Assembly: GCA_030268105.1 (NCBI GenBank)
Contig: BSDZ01000080.1
Location: 5,877,501 to 5,941,500 of the forward strand
Length of the DNA: 64,000 nt
Direction: 5' to 3'
Source of the DNA: Volvox africanus
Lineage: Eukaryota; Chlorophyta; Chlorophyceae; Chlamydomonadales; Volvocaceae
Shown piece by piece: positions 1 through 12,174 of this stretch (positions within the stretch are counted from its first letter, which is position 1; each line of letters starts with the position of its first letter). The notes under the pieces were generated by a model. It was not told the DNA's origin and ran no database searches. It worked only from the letters and a program-made list of their open reading frames with translations. Both the position numbers and the translations under genes were made by a program.

Positions 1-256
1 ACATGCTTTTGGTGACATGTCGTCTGAAATGATGCCTTGAGATCACTTGGATCTGCTCACACACAAGATTTGAAAGGGATTAAGGCGGTGGACAGCGGTG
101 AACCTGAAGGGCTGCCAGCCGTACAATTATCGCGCGGGTCCAACGCTCTTACAGTCGCCCTATCCCCGCCCGTGCATTGATACCAGTAACATGGAAAAAG
201 CAAACATGGATGGTTTTCATCTCAGTAGATCAGGGTTATTTGGGAGGTGTACGCAC

Positions 257-1256
257 CTGAAAGAATCAGGAAATCTTCAACACCCTCACGAACCGCCTCC
301 TCAAAGAGCCACATGTATTGTCGCACAGCGTCCGCAGTGCCCTGGAACCAGCTTTTGTTGGCGTTAGACTGCGACGCTGCCAGGACCTCGACGAAGCCGC
401 GCGTGTTATAGCCGCCGACGGAAGAGTTCTGCATGTCATTATGTAGGAATCTGAACTTCCATGTTGTGGCCAAGGCATTGTTTCGCTAGTGCATTATTTC
501 GCCAAGCGACGAAGCGGCCACTGCCGTTATTGACTTCGCTTCCGCAAACCGGGAAGAAACACACAGAGGATAAACACTCACGTAGGCTTGTGAAAGGTGG
601 CGATTCAGCGAGGCTGAGTTGAATTGGGTGAGGCAGTAAATCTTGGAGACGTTGCTGTTGAGGCAGTTGCTGACGGGAATATCGATAAGACGGTAGTTCG
701 CTCCGAGAGGCACGGCCGGCTTGGCGCGCTTCTTCGTAAGTGGATACAAACGCGTTCCCGCACCACCGCCAAGAATAATGCCGAGGACGGTCTGCGACAA
801 GCGATATGGTGGGACGACGAGTAAACACAAGTAGCGAATCATCGTCAACGTAAGTATCTAACCTTGCTAATATCACCAGCATAGTCGAAGTTGGGCGGCG
901 CTGGGCTGGCGGCCGCAGCAACGCCGTTCGCGACCTTAGTCTCCAGCGAGGTCGACACAGCCTGGGCCTTAACGACCTGCGGTCCATGAAACAATATAGA
1001 TATGCAGGGATCGCAATCCAGGACAAAGCTTTTCGCAGAAATTTTTACCTGAACCTTGCGGGAGACCGCACGCGCCTTCGCGTTCAGGGGCCTCCGAACG
1101 GCGGAGCCTGCAGGCACAAGCCGAGGGAGTCGAGCGCCAGCTCTACTGAGACCCTCTAACAGGCATAAACAAATTTTAAGAAGGAAGACACGCACCATGA
1201 GGGCAGACGAAAGTCCGAGACCCCAGCGTGCGAGTTTGCGTCTGATGGACGTTCAT
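257..1256 (-). CDS. STA6: ADP-glucose pyrophosphorylase small subunit, 5' part of gene
   Basis: Makes ADP-glucose from glucose-1-phosphate and ATP, the committed step of starch synthesis in the chloroplast. Exons, read leftward: 1196-1256, 1049-1107, 863-976, 582-791 and 257-428; all introns are GT-AG and phases agree, giving 205 visible codons. The first ~60 residues are Arg/Ala/Ser-rich and fit a chloroplast transit peptide (starts MNVHQTQTR). The catalytic nucleotidyltransferase core follows: [20 protein letters not shown], then the conserved [12 protein letters not shown] and GTADAVRQY. This block matches the small (catalytic) subunit better than the large one. Exon 5 ends in phase 1 just before the expected DHLYRMDY; that exon is not in bases 1-256, so the rest of the gene lies beyond the left edge. 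Start chosen as the first ATG joining in frame to the transit peptide exon. The family call is secure; the symbol is taken from the Chlamydomonas orthologue. Confidence 0.9.
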
Positions 1257-1646
1257 GGCGTTGGGACGTTTGCTGATCCAGAAACTGGTCTACCTATACT
1301 GCAGTGTCCCTTCCTTGAAGGATGGCAACCTAGCTGCAATTAAACATGGTCATGTGGGGCTCTTCCAAAGTAAAGTGATTAGGATAATGTACGTCGTACT
1401 GCGGGGCGTCGCATAATCTAACTGCATCATACACCTTACTTGGATTTTCAACTACAAACAAAATGCTTTGGAACGATCTGTTTGCAGATGAGACGATGCA
1501 TGACATTCCTTGTGGGGCCACTGATATCACGTGCGCTAAAATTCCTTCATGCGAAATTTTGGCCACAAATACCTTTCGTTACATATTTATTCTTACACGA
1601 ATAAAGAAGCCCCATGACGAAGGCCGAATGAGCAGCCCGACTGACA
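1257..1646. other. Intergenic: AGPase upstream region and RRP42 3' region
   Basis: No coding homology seen. Both flanking genes run leftward, so this stretch should hold the RRP42 3' UTR and the AGPase promoter and 5' UTR. Two TGTAA motifs on the minus strand lie 50-68 bases past the RRP42 stop. Confidence 0.6.
1593..1597 (-). terminator. Candidate poly(A) signal of RRP42
   Basis: TGTAA on the minus strand, 50 bases downstream of the RRP42 stop codon; a second copy is at 1579-1583. UGUAA is the usual polyadenylation signal in Chlamydomonas and Volvox. Position fits; no transcript evidence. Confidence 0.5.
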
Positions 1647-4075
1647 TTAATGACTTCGGAGGAACAGTATCAACTGGTCCCAGAGCACCGGACCGAGCTT
1701 CTGGGCAGTTTCCATCATCATTAACAGCATCGAGATTTCCATGCCGGCTCTGCCGGACGTAGTGATGCCACACATTTGACCTTTCCGATTAACCTGGAAC
1801 AATGTCGAAAGCAAGCGTGGTTCGGAATAAGTCATTGTGAGCTTGAACCTAAGCCCATAGCACAGGGAAACTGATTTGACAATCCTGAACCGACCTTAGC
1901 GGGGCCGGCTGCAAGAAATATCCCAAGATCGAAGATCCCAAGACTGCAAGGGCCCCCTTAGCTCCAGCTCGCGACTAAAAGCGGGTCCCGGTGCAGCTAG
2001 TAAAATCTTGACCAAAGCACGCGACCGAGCCCCCTGGACGCGCGCGTTAGCCTGGTCATGTACCATTGAGACAACTTCGGCCCCATCCAAGTTAGCTCTT
2101 TCTCCAACTGCGACTATGGACTAGGCATTTCGACGCGAGACGACTATCAGGGGCCACCCACCGTGTTCCCAGGCCGATTTCTCGTCCCAGGTCACCCAAT
2201 TGCTCACCGCTACGTGTAAGGCACCGGTCGCACAGGGCTCCTCCTGTGACGTCAGGTCCACCACGCACTGTGACCCCACCTGCAGGTCAGGGTTCACAAT
2301 ACTCCAAAAAATTCATCAGTACTGGTGATCTGCTTTGCGGACAACGTATAAATTATTCAGAAGATGCCCTCCTCGCCTGCTCCATAACGGGGTTGCCCAG
2401 CCTCTCGGGATAGGACTTGTCAAATAATGGGTCCATCCTTTCACTTGCATGCTTCTACGCCCATTCGCTCAGATTGCCTACGACCGCCCACACTAATGCT
2501 TTTCCTTCCGTGCACACTAATGCTAATGCTGATCCCAGTTCACACCTGTGATGCCGTCACCACCAATGGCAGACCTGACACATCCAGCCGCCAGGCTGCC
2601 CCCGGGCTGTCGTCCAGCTCTATTTCATCCTCCCCTGCGCCATCTGTCACAACCTCCACCTGGCCATGAAAAAGTGACACCACAATATTAATGAGATTTA
2701 TGTCAGTCGGGAACATGTTATGCCGCCACAGCCAAAGCTGGACGCCTATAAGTCGTGCGCTCCCACGCAACGAACCTTGGGTATCCTTGTGTCTTGCAGT
2801 GCCGCTAATGTGGCCGCACTGACTGCCCCCATAACGTTTCCATCGTCATTGAGCACAAGAGCGTCTACATGCAAGTGCCAGGCAGTCTTGCCGGTGACGA
2901 TGCAAAGCTTGGTCAAGTCCAAACCCGACGAGGGCCCACCACGACCTGATGGAAGCATCATCAGTGAGAAGCACGTCAAGGCACTATACGGCATTCACAA
3001 CATGACCTGACCGGCTGCAGTGCATATGGGCGCTGTCATAAGTAATTATCAGCAAAATCAAGTACCGTTCCTGGCCCCATCTGCGGGTGCTTAACCGAAC
3101 GAACTGCAATCGTGGCTGGCAAGATTTTACACATCCAAGGCCGAGGTGGTCGGGTGCAAAGGCTGCATTTGCAGATGTGCTGAAGTCACAGGCAGATGTC
3201 CATCATGTCCACGGTCACGTGACTCGCAGCAAGCCAATCATGAAAACCGGCCATGTGTCCTGACATAGCCCATGCTAAGCATGACCGCGGCTCACCCTCT
3301 CCCCTTTCCCCCTCCCCTCCACGGCTGCTGAGGGCCAAGCTGGCTTCAATGGCCGCCGCAATCTGTTCGCCGTACGTCTCACCAAAGCGGCCCTGCGCGG
3401 ACAGCCCAACAGCCTTCAAACATGTGTTGCGTTCGATGTTGGGTATGCGTGTGAAGAAATCGGTCCAACACAAGTCTCTAGAGTTACTTTCAAAAAAATA
3501 TAAATACATGAATACTCAAAAAAACCGGCCAACTAATGTGCGGATTTATACTGAGAATGTCTGCGACACGCGTGCCTTGGCCAGCACAGACACGCGGGTC
3601 CTCAGATTATGCATGGTATAATATCCTTGTTATACGAGTTCCGGCCCGTGCGGTGACACGGCATCGCATGTGTTGGCTCAAGCAGGGTTCCCTACTTACC
3701 TTATAGATAGGAGATGCACACGGGGAAAACTCCACCGCGACCTGAAGTTTCCCTTGATTGGGTGATGAAGATGGCGCCGACCCGACTTCCACCTATTGTG
3801 AGGTAGGGTGCGGGGTTCCGTTCTGCGACCGTTGAGTAATAAGCCCGATGCGCGTTGGCAAGAGAAGCCAGCGAGCCATCCAGTCATAGGTAGCTTGCCT
3901 TGATGCCAACGATAACGTCCGTCGCGCCCAATCGCAGACGTGCTGAGCCAGCAGCCTGTGCGATTACACCAACTTCCAGCTCTAGAGGCCGCATGTCAAG
4001 ACAATGTCGTCCATCTAGCCGGACGTCATTTTCTATACTAATCTGACAAAAAGCGGCCTCGCCAGCGCTTGCCAT
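1647..4075 (-). CDS. RRP42: Exosome complex component RRP42 (EXOSC7-like)
   Basis: A subunit of the six-member RNase PH-like ring of the RNA exosome, which channels RNA for 3'-5' processing and decay in nucleus and cytoplasm. Seven exons, leftward: 3899-4075, 3700-3792, 3296-3392, 2776-2945, 2546-2659, 2208-2279, 1647-1793; phases agree and give 289 residues, against 291 for human EXOSC7. Recognisable blocks in order: VRLDGR near residue 19, GSARLRLGATDVIVGIK (43-59), the RNase PH core GLDLTKLCIV and NTRIP-like DTRIPK, CVVDLTSQEE, and the C-terminal VNRKGQMCGITTSG. Intron 1 uses a GC donor (AAG|GCAAGC), the only choice that keeps the conserved join. As in other RRP42 proteins no catalytic role is expected. 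ATG 4075 was chosen because it aligns with the usual N-terminus; a TAG acceptor just upstream suggests a spliced 5' UTR. Confidence 0.92.
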
Positions 4076-5650
4076 CAAGGCTAACTTTCAGGAGCGGCGG
4101 CTGCGTTCCAGTTAAAACGTCTTTTCCTTACTTTTAATTGTGTATCTTTATACGCTATCGCTTCGACAACTTTGAATTCAATAATGACACGTCAGCAAAA
4201 CTCGTAACATAACGCAAATGAACATCTACTGAAGTTGCATTCTTGCTCCTCTGAAGCACCAAAACGTCCCCGCGGCAATGAAGCAAAGGTAAGAGGTCCG
4301 GAAATGGAATGACAGGACGCAGAGGACGCAGGATGGGCATGATGGGTTTGGAGTACGACAGACGGATGGGGCTTTCGCAAAATCGGCGATTGCCCTAACG
4401 AGGCAAAGGAATTAACTGGTATCTATTGGTACTCACTGATGCGTTCTGGTATTCGTATGAGGACAATATGGGAGTGCTCACTTACCTTGCGACCCGGCGG
4501 TTCACGCTAACCTGAAAGGTACCCTATATTCAACCCGAGTCAAGCCACCGCCGCCAAGCGATCAACATGTTGTTACATAAAGTACTAGCGCAACCAGCAA
4601 AGAATGATTCGGAGTCCCTAGGGTACCGGACCGCCGTGGCCACACTGCCGCCTTGGCTATCCACGGCCTTAAGCGTAGGCGCTTATATGTTCTTGGGCCC
4701 AAAGCCCGCAATTTTCGTAGCCATCAGCATGATCTTTCTGACGTATGTCGGCGGCCTTTTATTGCTGCCCCTTCCGGCAAGTCGGCATCGGGCGGGCGGG
4801 CTTCGGTCAGGCTTCAGCAAAGTGCTGAAAGCTACAAAGAACCTGGTTATTATGTTCATAAGACGAAATTGACGAAATTAACATTTCTTACCTGCACCGC
4901 TGAGCATCAACAGCGCTAGCATGAAAGCATGCTTCGACACCCTTACCATCCCATCCTGATACGCCACAATCTCCCGTCCCACTGCTCCCCTCCCGCGCGT
5001 TACGTTCTCCAGATTCAATTCGCCCTGTCGTGCGTTCCAGCCGCCACGACCGCCTTCGTGATGTTTCTGCAACGAGGCGCAGCTCCGGGCAGGGCTCCTC
5101 TAACTATGACTGAATCCGCAACCACGTCAGTTCATCTTACTTTTGCCTCACCTGACCTGACTATTGCGTGACCTATTATCTTATGGAATATTTGTGCGAG
5201 TTGATGTTAGATGCACACCACATCCATGGTCTGTCCGGGGAGTGATCAGGATGATGTGCGTGCCATTACGAAGATCCAGGACCAAATGTTTGGGGCTTTA
5301 GTTTGACAAACTTGTTCACGCCATGACATGCAGCCGTCAAACTACCTCCCATTCTGGGCCGCACATCCAAAGCCATGAGGGGCGCAATGTGCACACGGGA
5401 GGAAGCATCACACACCTATGGACCTGCACGTTCCCTTTGATGAGGTGCAATCACCATTTGCATGTCCCTTCAGTGTGAAGAAGACGGAGTTGCAACCCAT
5501 TTGCGTTGAGTTGGACCTTCTCGCCATCTCAACATTACGCACTGCATGCTGCTTATCATGCCGCATGCTCTCCTGCCAGTGCGGTTTCTCGCGGGGCAGT
5601 GATTCACCCAACAGGCAGAGTCCGATTCTTGACAATGCTGGCCCTTTTCG
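4076..5650. other. Intergenic region between RRP42 and the F-box/LRR gene
   Basis: Contains upstream sequence of two genes pointing away from each other. I find no protein homology. Two well-formed minus-strand exon candidates (4486-4511 and 4892-4949) lie here and are listed separately. A plus-strand open frame at 4567-4872 has one hydrophobic stretch but no support as a gene. Confidence 0.5.
4486..4949 (-). other. Putative minus-strand exons upstream of RRP42
   Basis: Two exon-like pieces. At 4892-4949 an ATG opens MVRVSKHAFMLALLMLSGA, which looks like a signal peptide, and ends at a good donor (GCAG|GTAAGA). At 4486-4511 a 26-base microexon sits between TTTCAG and a near-perfect GTAAGTGAG donor. 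They could be 5' UTR exons of RRP42 or belong to a small secreted protein whose remaining exons I could not connect. A possible continuation through the CTTTGTAG acceptor near 4822 stays open for about 50 codons with no recognisable domain. Confidence 0.25.
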
Positions 5651-8600
5651 ATGGGTCCTTCTTCCATTCCTTACAGGCCAGTGGGTGCCAGGCCGGGCTC
5701 AACAGCCCCAGCAGCCCGCCATGCCAATGGCCAAGCAACCAGCCGAGAAGGCTCTTTCTCATCGCACGAACCGAGTTCCTGCCGTGCTCCTGCCCGCGGC
5801 GCTGCCACCCCTACGGCGGTTGCGTCAACGGTTGCTGCGAACATGCCAACAAATTGTGACCTGTCTAGGGCTGGCCCACAGGGTACGCCGCGCAGACGGC
5901 ATGCAAGAAACCTGCCTCAAGTTGTCACAATGGGGGTACTGGCAGTCGCTTGCGGCGATGGTCCCTCCCCCAGCCCCGCAGGGCCATCTGCGGTGCCCTC
6001 ATCTTCACGTCCGCCGCCGTCACGTGTTCCTCCAGCCCAACTGACCCGTGGCGCCCTGGAACCCGTTCTTGGAGCCACCGACTGCCAAGACTTCAAGGCG
6101 GCATCATTGGCCCGCACGGCGGCTTGGGCCGCTGCCGTATCGGAGGCGGCCGAAGAGGCAGCAACGAAAGTTTATAATACTGTGGCTACCAAAACTGACC
6201 GAAGACCTCGAGGGGCCCTCAGTGCACAGCGCATGCCTAGAGCTACCAGGATGAAGGTCAGGGGCTCATCATCGGTGGGGCGCAGTGCTGGTGTCGAGGA
6301 CTTTGAGGATAAAGGCAGCGGCGGGGAACAGGGCTTGTGGTCAGAGCTGCCTCTCACGGCGTTCTCAGAGGTGGTGCAGATGATGGGCGAGTCTGAGCGG
6401 CGGTAAGCTGAGGGATTCCCGTCCCGGATCTCATGACCCCATCTTTGGTGGAGACCTTACTAATTTATAGGAATCAGGTTGCCAACTCCTGTAAGCAATG
6501 TGATGATGCCGTATGAAGCGGCGCTCCTGCTCCACGTCCTTGCAGCCCTGGCCGGTGGGACTTGCTTGGATCTGTCGGGGACCTCTGGTGTTCCTCTCTC
6601 ACCCGCTTCTCATCGCCTTACCTCCTTTGCCCCACCCTTCCCCTCACCTTAACCCGCTTTCCCACCCTCACCCCACCGGCGCTTCTTAGCGTCGTTCACT
6701 CGCTGGTCCGCTACCTCTCTTCTCCTGCCACCATTTGCCTCATCCTGCCCGCTACAGGTCCTATGACCTTATTTCCGTTGTTTTATGCCACTCGACACCA
6801 ATCGCAGGAGCATCCGGCTAGTATGTCGCGAGTGGCTGTCCGCAACCGGGGCCTGCACCACCTACCTGTCTCCACCCCGAGGGGCCCTTCGCCACCTTGA
6901 CACCCTGGCCGCCGCCTTCCCCTTCATTACCTCCCTGGACCTTTCCGCGGCCCTGCACGTGAGATCTGTCGGGCTGTGAGGAGGCGGAAAGACTGCGGGA
7001 ATGCGCTCGACACGGCTCCCTGGCACGGTTACATAAAAAGTCTGTACAGTTGAGGTTCCTCATCCCACTTTATGCACACATAATGTGTTACTCCTATGAC
7101 GTGTTTTGGATGAGGAGCTGCTCTCAGTCCCGTCGCACCAAACCTTGCTTTCATGTCTGGAACACCCTTATATCGCTCCCTGCTTCTCGACTCCAGCACA
7201 TCACCCCCAGTCGTATCCGCCACCTGGCCGCCATGCGCCACCTCTCCTCCCTGACGCTGGGCTGCCCCAACCCCGGATCCACCCCTGGATCGAGGATTGG
7301 ATTTAGCAGTGCACCGGAAGATAGTCAGGTTTCGACTTTCGGCGCTTCCGGCCTCAGCACGGCTGTCGGCGGCAGCGCCGTCGCCGTCACCGACAGCTGC
7401 GTTCGCGAGCTAGCGCTGTCCCTGGCAAGGGCCCAGCGAAACGCAGCCGCCATATACGGATTTACATCCGGATTCGGAGGCACGCAGGCGATGTCTGCAA
7501 TGGGCGGTGTCGGCGGTGGCAGAGCAATGATGGCAGCAGCAGGTTCCGCACTGATCGGACCTGCGGGTCCGTTGGTTCAGGCGCTAGGACTGCGGGTGCT
7601 GTGTTTGGCGCGATGTGTGCACATGAGCGATGCAGGTTGGCAATGAGGGGTGCCGGAGCGTAGGATTGAGGAGGAGTACCTCTCAGTTATTTATCTAAAG
7701 ATTTTAACATCATAATCGTACCCATGTACTGGGTACGATTACGATGTAAAGCTGCGGCTTACCTAATGCGATAGTGTTTGGAGCTGGGAGCAACTCAGGC
7801 GCCGAAGCACAGCACGAATTTAGTAAATCTAGTGGGGAACCTACAACAGTTAGATTTCCACAGTAAATTCACAGTAAATCCACAGTAAATCCAATGATCG
7901 CCATTACCGTTACTGTTGTGTAAGGAAGTATGCGCATTCTGCGGGGGTTGACAGCTCCTGGTGCTGCTGGCTCCTGCTTCGAGGCTGCACTCGAGGCTGT
8001 GAATTTGCTTTCATGCGTGATCTTCACCGCCCTTCTTGCCTTCTTGCCCACTCCGGGTGAAGCTCGTGCGCCAGAGATCAAGGGCGAGTCGGCCGACATC
8101 AATAGGGCTCTATTACCACAGGGGGCCTAACCAATTCAAGGTCCGGTCAGTGCACCTTTAATTTCAAGATGTCCCTGCCTTGCAGGCTTGCTGCCCCTGG
8201 CGCACCTGACTTCGCTGTCCTCCCTGGACCTCACTGGCTGTGTTGCGGTCAGCGACGTTGGAATCATGGTGCTAGCGAGGCTGCCCGCACTGGCATTACT
8301 GGAGCTGGCCTGGTGCCTCAAGGTATGATAGCAATTTAATGAATTGGCGGCCATAAGAAATGCGAGGTAGGCGTCAGCATCCCGGGTTGAAAGGGTTGTA
8401 GAAGGAAACGTTATCGGTTTGTGTTAATTGTTCCTGCCGCTGCTCGTCCGCCCACTCACGCCTCACGCCTCTTCGCCCTCTTACCCGCCTTCCATCTCCA
8501 CAGGTTTCCAACGCTGGTCTGCGGGCACTGGCGATGCTGCCACGCCTGGCGCACCTGAGCATCTCCGGCTGTCCCCTTGTTAGCGAGGCCGGCGTGCGCG

Positions 8601-11600
8601 GCCTCACCGCTGTCTCTTCTCTCCGCTCAATTGACCTCACCTATTTAGGTACACACCGAACAGCCGTCACCGACGCAACGCTTGCCGCCCTGGCCACACA
8701 TCTGGACTTGACCCATGTGGCTCTGGGCGGCAGCAGTGATGTCGGTGCCTCCACCCTACGCGTCAGTGACACCGGCTTGATGGCACTGGCGGAAGCGTGT
8801 CCGCACTTAAAGGCGGTGACGTTGCTGGGTCTGCGGGACGTCACTGACGCCGGCGTCGTGGCTCTGGCGGCATCGCTGACGGCGCTAACGGCCCTCGTGG
8901 TGCGGAGCTGCGGGCCAGGTGTGACGCGGGGCTGCATTGGGGCGGTGGCGGCAGCGGTAACACGGCATGTTCAGCGCGGCGCTGATGACCGCGGCGACCA
9001 TCACGCCAGCGGCGGCAGTTATGGCCTGCAAGAGTTGAACCTGCTATATAACCCCTTCCTGGAGCTCCTTGATGAGGACGTCGCGCGGCTATGTGCGCTG
9101 CCACCGAAGGCCAGTGCCGCCAGACCGTTATATGCACTGCAGCATAGTGTACGTGGTGTCAGCAACGGTGGCGGACTGTACAACTTGGGGCTGGGCGGGT
9201 TTCTTGCGTCGCAGTTACCGCCACTGCCACCACCTGGGGCGGGACTAGGTGCTTTGGTCGGCGCGGCGGGTGGGTCTGAAGCCGCGACGGGGCTAGGGCC
9301 AGCGTCCCTGCGGGCGCTGGGGCGCCTCACCTGGTTGACCTCTTTGTCGGTAGTGTGCTATCCAGGATCATTCTGGGTCGAGGCACATGGAAGTTCCCAT
9401 GATGACAGCAGCGCGGATCACAGAGCACAGAGCCTGACCTCTTTAACGAGCGCCAGCCGAAGCGGAGGCGGCCGTGGTCCTGGCAGCTATGTTACCAACA
9501 GCATCAACAACGGGGTCGGGAGAGGCCGCAGTGGCGGTAGCAGTGGTACGACAGGGGGAACATTTACATGCTGGTCCATGGGATCGGGCGATCACGGCGG
9601 TGCGGCGGCATTGGCGGCATCAGAAGTGATAGCGTCGGGGTCGGCGTCAGTTCCCCTGACTTCGCTACGGCACTTGCACTACCTGGATATGTCGGGGGCC
9701 GTACAGCTGGACGATGTCGCGCTGGCGGCAGTAGCACAGTCAGCACGGGGCCTACAGACACTCATGATTCCGCGTTGCACGCGCATCACGGACATAGGGC
9801 TGGAGGCGGTGGCGGCACGTTTGCATGAATTGCAGGTAGGTACCTGCGGTAGGTTCGTATTCGAGGAAGTTTCGATCTGAACTGCCAACGGCTTGTCCTC
9901 AATGAGAACTGTGGTGGTAAAGGATCTGCGGGGTCCCCAGTGAGAGTATATCAGCAGCAGGGGCAGCACGGCTCTTCAGTCGTGTCCCTGTCCGCCCTCA
10001 GTGGCAGGACTCATCAGCGATGGAATGCTCCGCCTGGAAAGCGTGAACCCATGGCCCCTAAGGGGGGCCATGTGGTGCGGGATTCCCAGTAACACACGCG
10101 AGCCTAAGGGGCGGCGTCACCATTATAAAGTAAGGAGGTTGCTGATGTGTCTTCCTATATAAGTCTCCGTCGCATGCAAGCTTCACAAAGATACCAAGCC
10201 TTTGCCAGATGCCACCGTCGTCATCATGTATGAGCCCCATACACATTTCTTCGGACACAACTGGTAAGGCACGACACCAAATCCCTGGAAGTACCAGGAT
10301 TGTTCCTGACTTAGATCGTGATACAAATCCCTACAAGTTTTAGAGGGTGGATGTGCCCCTGGCCTATGTTGATGGACGGTGAGGACCCCAGTTACAGTGA
10401 CTTGCGTGCCAACCAGCAGTGGAGTGGAGACCGCTGTTGATCCGGCAGATCCCACTGGATGCTGGTTGTGGGTGCTGAACCCGGGAAAATCATTGGTTTC
10501 GAAGAATGAATGAGCGGATGAGGGTGCCCCGAAATACGGGGGAAGGTAGGGATTGCCAGGTAGTGGCCAAGGGTGGATGCAAAAATCCCTGTCCCACACA
10601 CATTTCTGTACAGGCACGACCCGAAGTCGCTTCACCACCTCTCACGATGCCTTTCCTTGCGGCTTAGGAGGGCGCATTGCCCAGCAATCCCCGCGCCCCC
10701 GACGTTTCCTGTCTTCCGCCGCCTCCTGCCCTAACGCACGCCTGTCCAGGTGCTAAACCTCAGCAACTGTCATCGCATCACCGATACCGGCCTCGCCTGC
10801 CTTGCGCATCTCTATCGACTCTCCCAGCTCATCCTCAAGAACTGTCCTGCTATCACAGATGCAGGTGTGGCGGCGTTGGCACCCTTGCGCCGCCTGGAGC
10901 TCCTTGACCTGGCACATGCCAGCACACGGATGACCGGTGCTGGCTTTGCCGCCCTCTCCGGCCGCAGCTTGGGAACCCGGCTGGCCTCTTTGGTCCTCAG
11001 TTACTGCGTCGGGCTGGGAGACAGGGGATTGTGTGTGCTATGTGTCGCGCTCCGAGGCTTGGTGCGGCTGGACATCAGTGGTTGCAATGCGCTGTCAGAC
11101 GCTGGCGGCACGTTCCTTGGTCGGCTGCCATTGCTAACAGGTGCGGTGCTGACCGACCCTGGGGTTACTATGGGGCATGGACCTAGAAAGGTCGGCACTT
11201 CACCTTGTGATCTCTATACAAGCATCATGCAGGGGTCAACGGGGATAGGACATTATTTACGAAAGGACGCTATGGGGGTGTGCGGACTTGTAGACAGACA
11301 GACATGTGATGGAGGTAGGGAACGATTGGCGGCATGATGCAGTGTACATCAATCTTTGAGCTACAGATTTGGCTTCTTTAGTTATGACGTGGACATCGGA
11401 AGTTAGATGGATCATCTAGGTTGATATTGGAAGCAGTGCTCCTGCCCTGCCCTGCCCTGCCCTGTTGCCACTCGTGTGACCCCGCCAGATGTGGATCTGT
11501 CGCATTGTGCGCGCATTGGCGATGCGACTCTGTCCGCCCTGGCACCCCTCCGCTTGCTTACTGTCGTCAAAATGCCTGGCTGTGTGCGCGTCAGTGACAG

Positions 11601-12174
11601 GGGCCTCGCAGCCCTCGCCGCAGCCGGCGTCGCCAGCCTTCCTCCACAGGCCCCACAGCTCATCGGCGGCACCACTTCGGCTCCCTACACCACCCGCCAC
11701 ATCGTTCCGGTTCTGCCCCACCCGGTTATAGCATCCCAAATTGCAATCACCATCAACCCCAGCACGGCCATGCCAGGCTTATCCATACCTGGCGCCGTTA
11801 TTGATGCTGCCGGCCCAGGCATACCACAGCCTGTTATCAGCGCAGCCACCATCGCAGACGTCCCATGTAACAGTGGTGGCGACAGCGGCGGTGGTAGTGG
11901 CAGTCCCAGTCCAAACAACGCCTCCCCGGTCTTGTGTCTTCATTTGGACTCATGCATCAGCGTCACTGATGTTGGTCTGATCCACTTGGCCTCACTCACA
12001 AGCCTGACATCCCTTCGCCTTGCACGTTGTGCAGCTGTGACCGACGCGGGAGTGGCAGCCCTAGCAGCCCTTACGCGGTTGTGCAGCTTGAGCCTGGCGC
12101 ATTGCCCCGCAGTTACGCAAGGAGGGCTGCTAGCACTCTCCGGAATCACCAGCCTAGCCTCCTTGGAGTTTTGA
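5651..12174 (+). CDS. F-box / leucine-rich-repeat protein (AMN1/FBXL-like)
   Basis: Likely substrate receptor of an SCF-type ubiquitin ligase: the F-box binds SKP1 and the LRR solenoid binds the target. Exons: 5651-6402, 6808-6958, 7197-7635, 8186-8322, 8504-9835, 10750-11140, 11489-12174; phases agree and give 1,295 residues from the first ATG. The F-box is split by intron 1; joining SELPLTAFSEVVQMM to IRLVCREWLSATG restores the exact usual spacing from LP to W. About 15-20 cysteine-containing LRRs follow (for example LSSLDLTGCVAVSDVGI, LQTLMIPRCTRITDIGL, LTSLRLARCAAVTDAGV). Two long Gly/Ser-rich inserts interrupt the LRRs, at about 7290-7570 and 9360-9640. The N-terminus is uncertain: a CTTACAG acceptor at 5675-5681 may begin the coding exon, in which case ATG 5843 or 5930 would be the start. 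The last exon ends mid-repeat (SLASLEF), so a further exon is possible. The target is unknown. Confidence 0.82.

Noticed and set aside
4567..4872. Plus-strand frame with a hydrophobic segment (possible small membrane protein)
   Set aside because: No homology, no splice or promoter support, and overlapped by minus-strand exon candidates.
5418..6044. 208-codon frame overlapping the first F-box/LRR exon
   Set aside because: A different frame from the one that joins to the F-box; no domain seen.
6471..6490. Small exon after the first F-box exon (TTTATAG acceptor, GTAAGC donor)
   Set aside because: Including it leaves the wrong phase for the next exon and breaks F-box spacing, whereas skipping it gives exact spacing.
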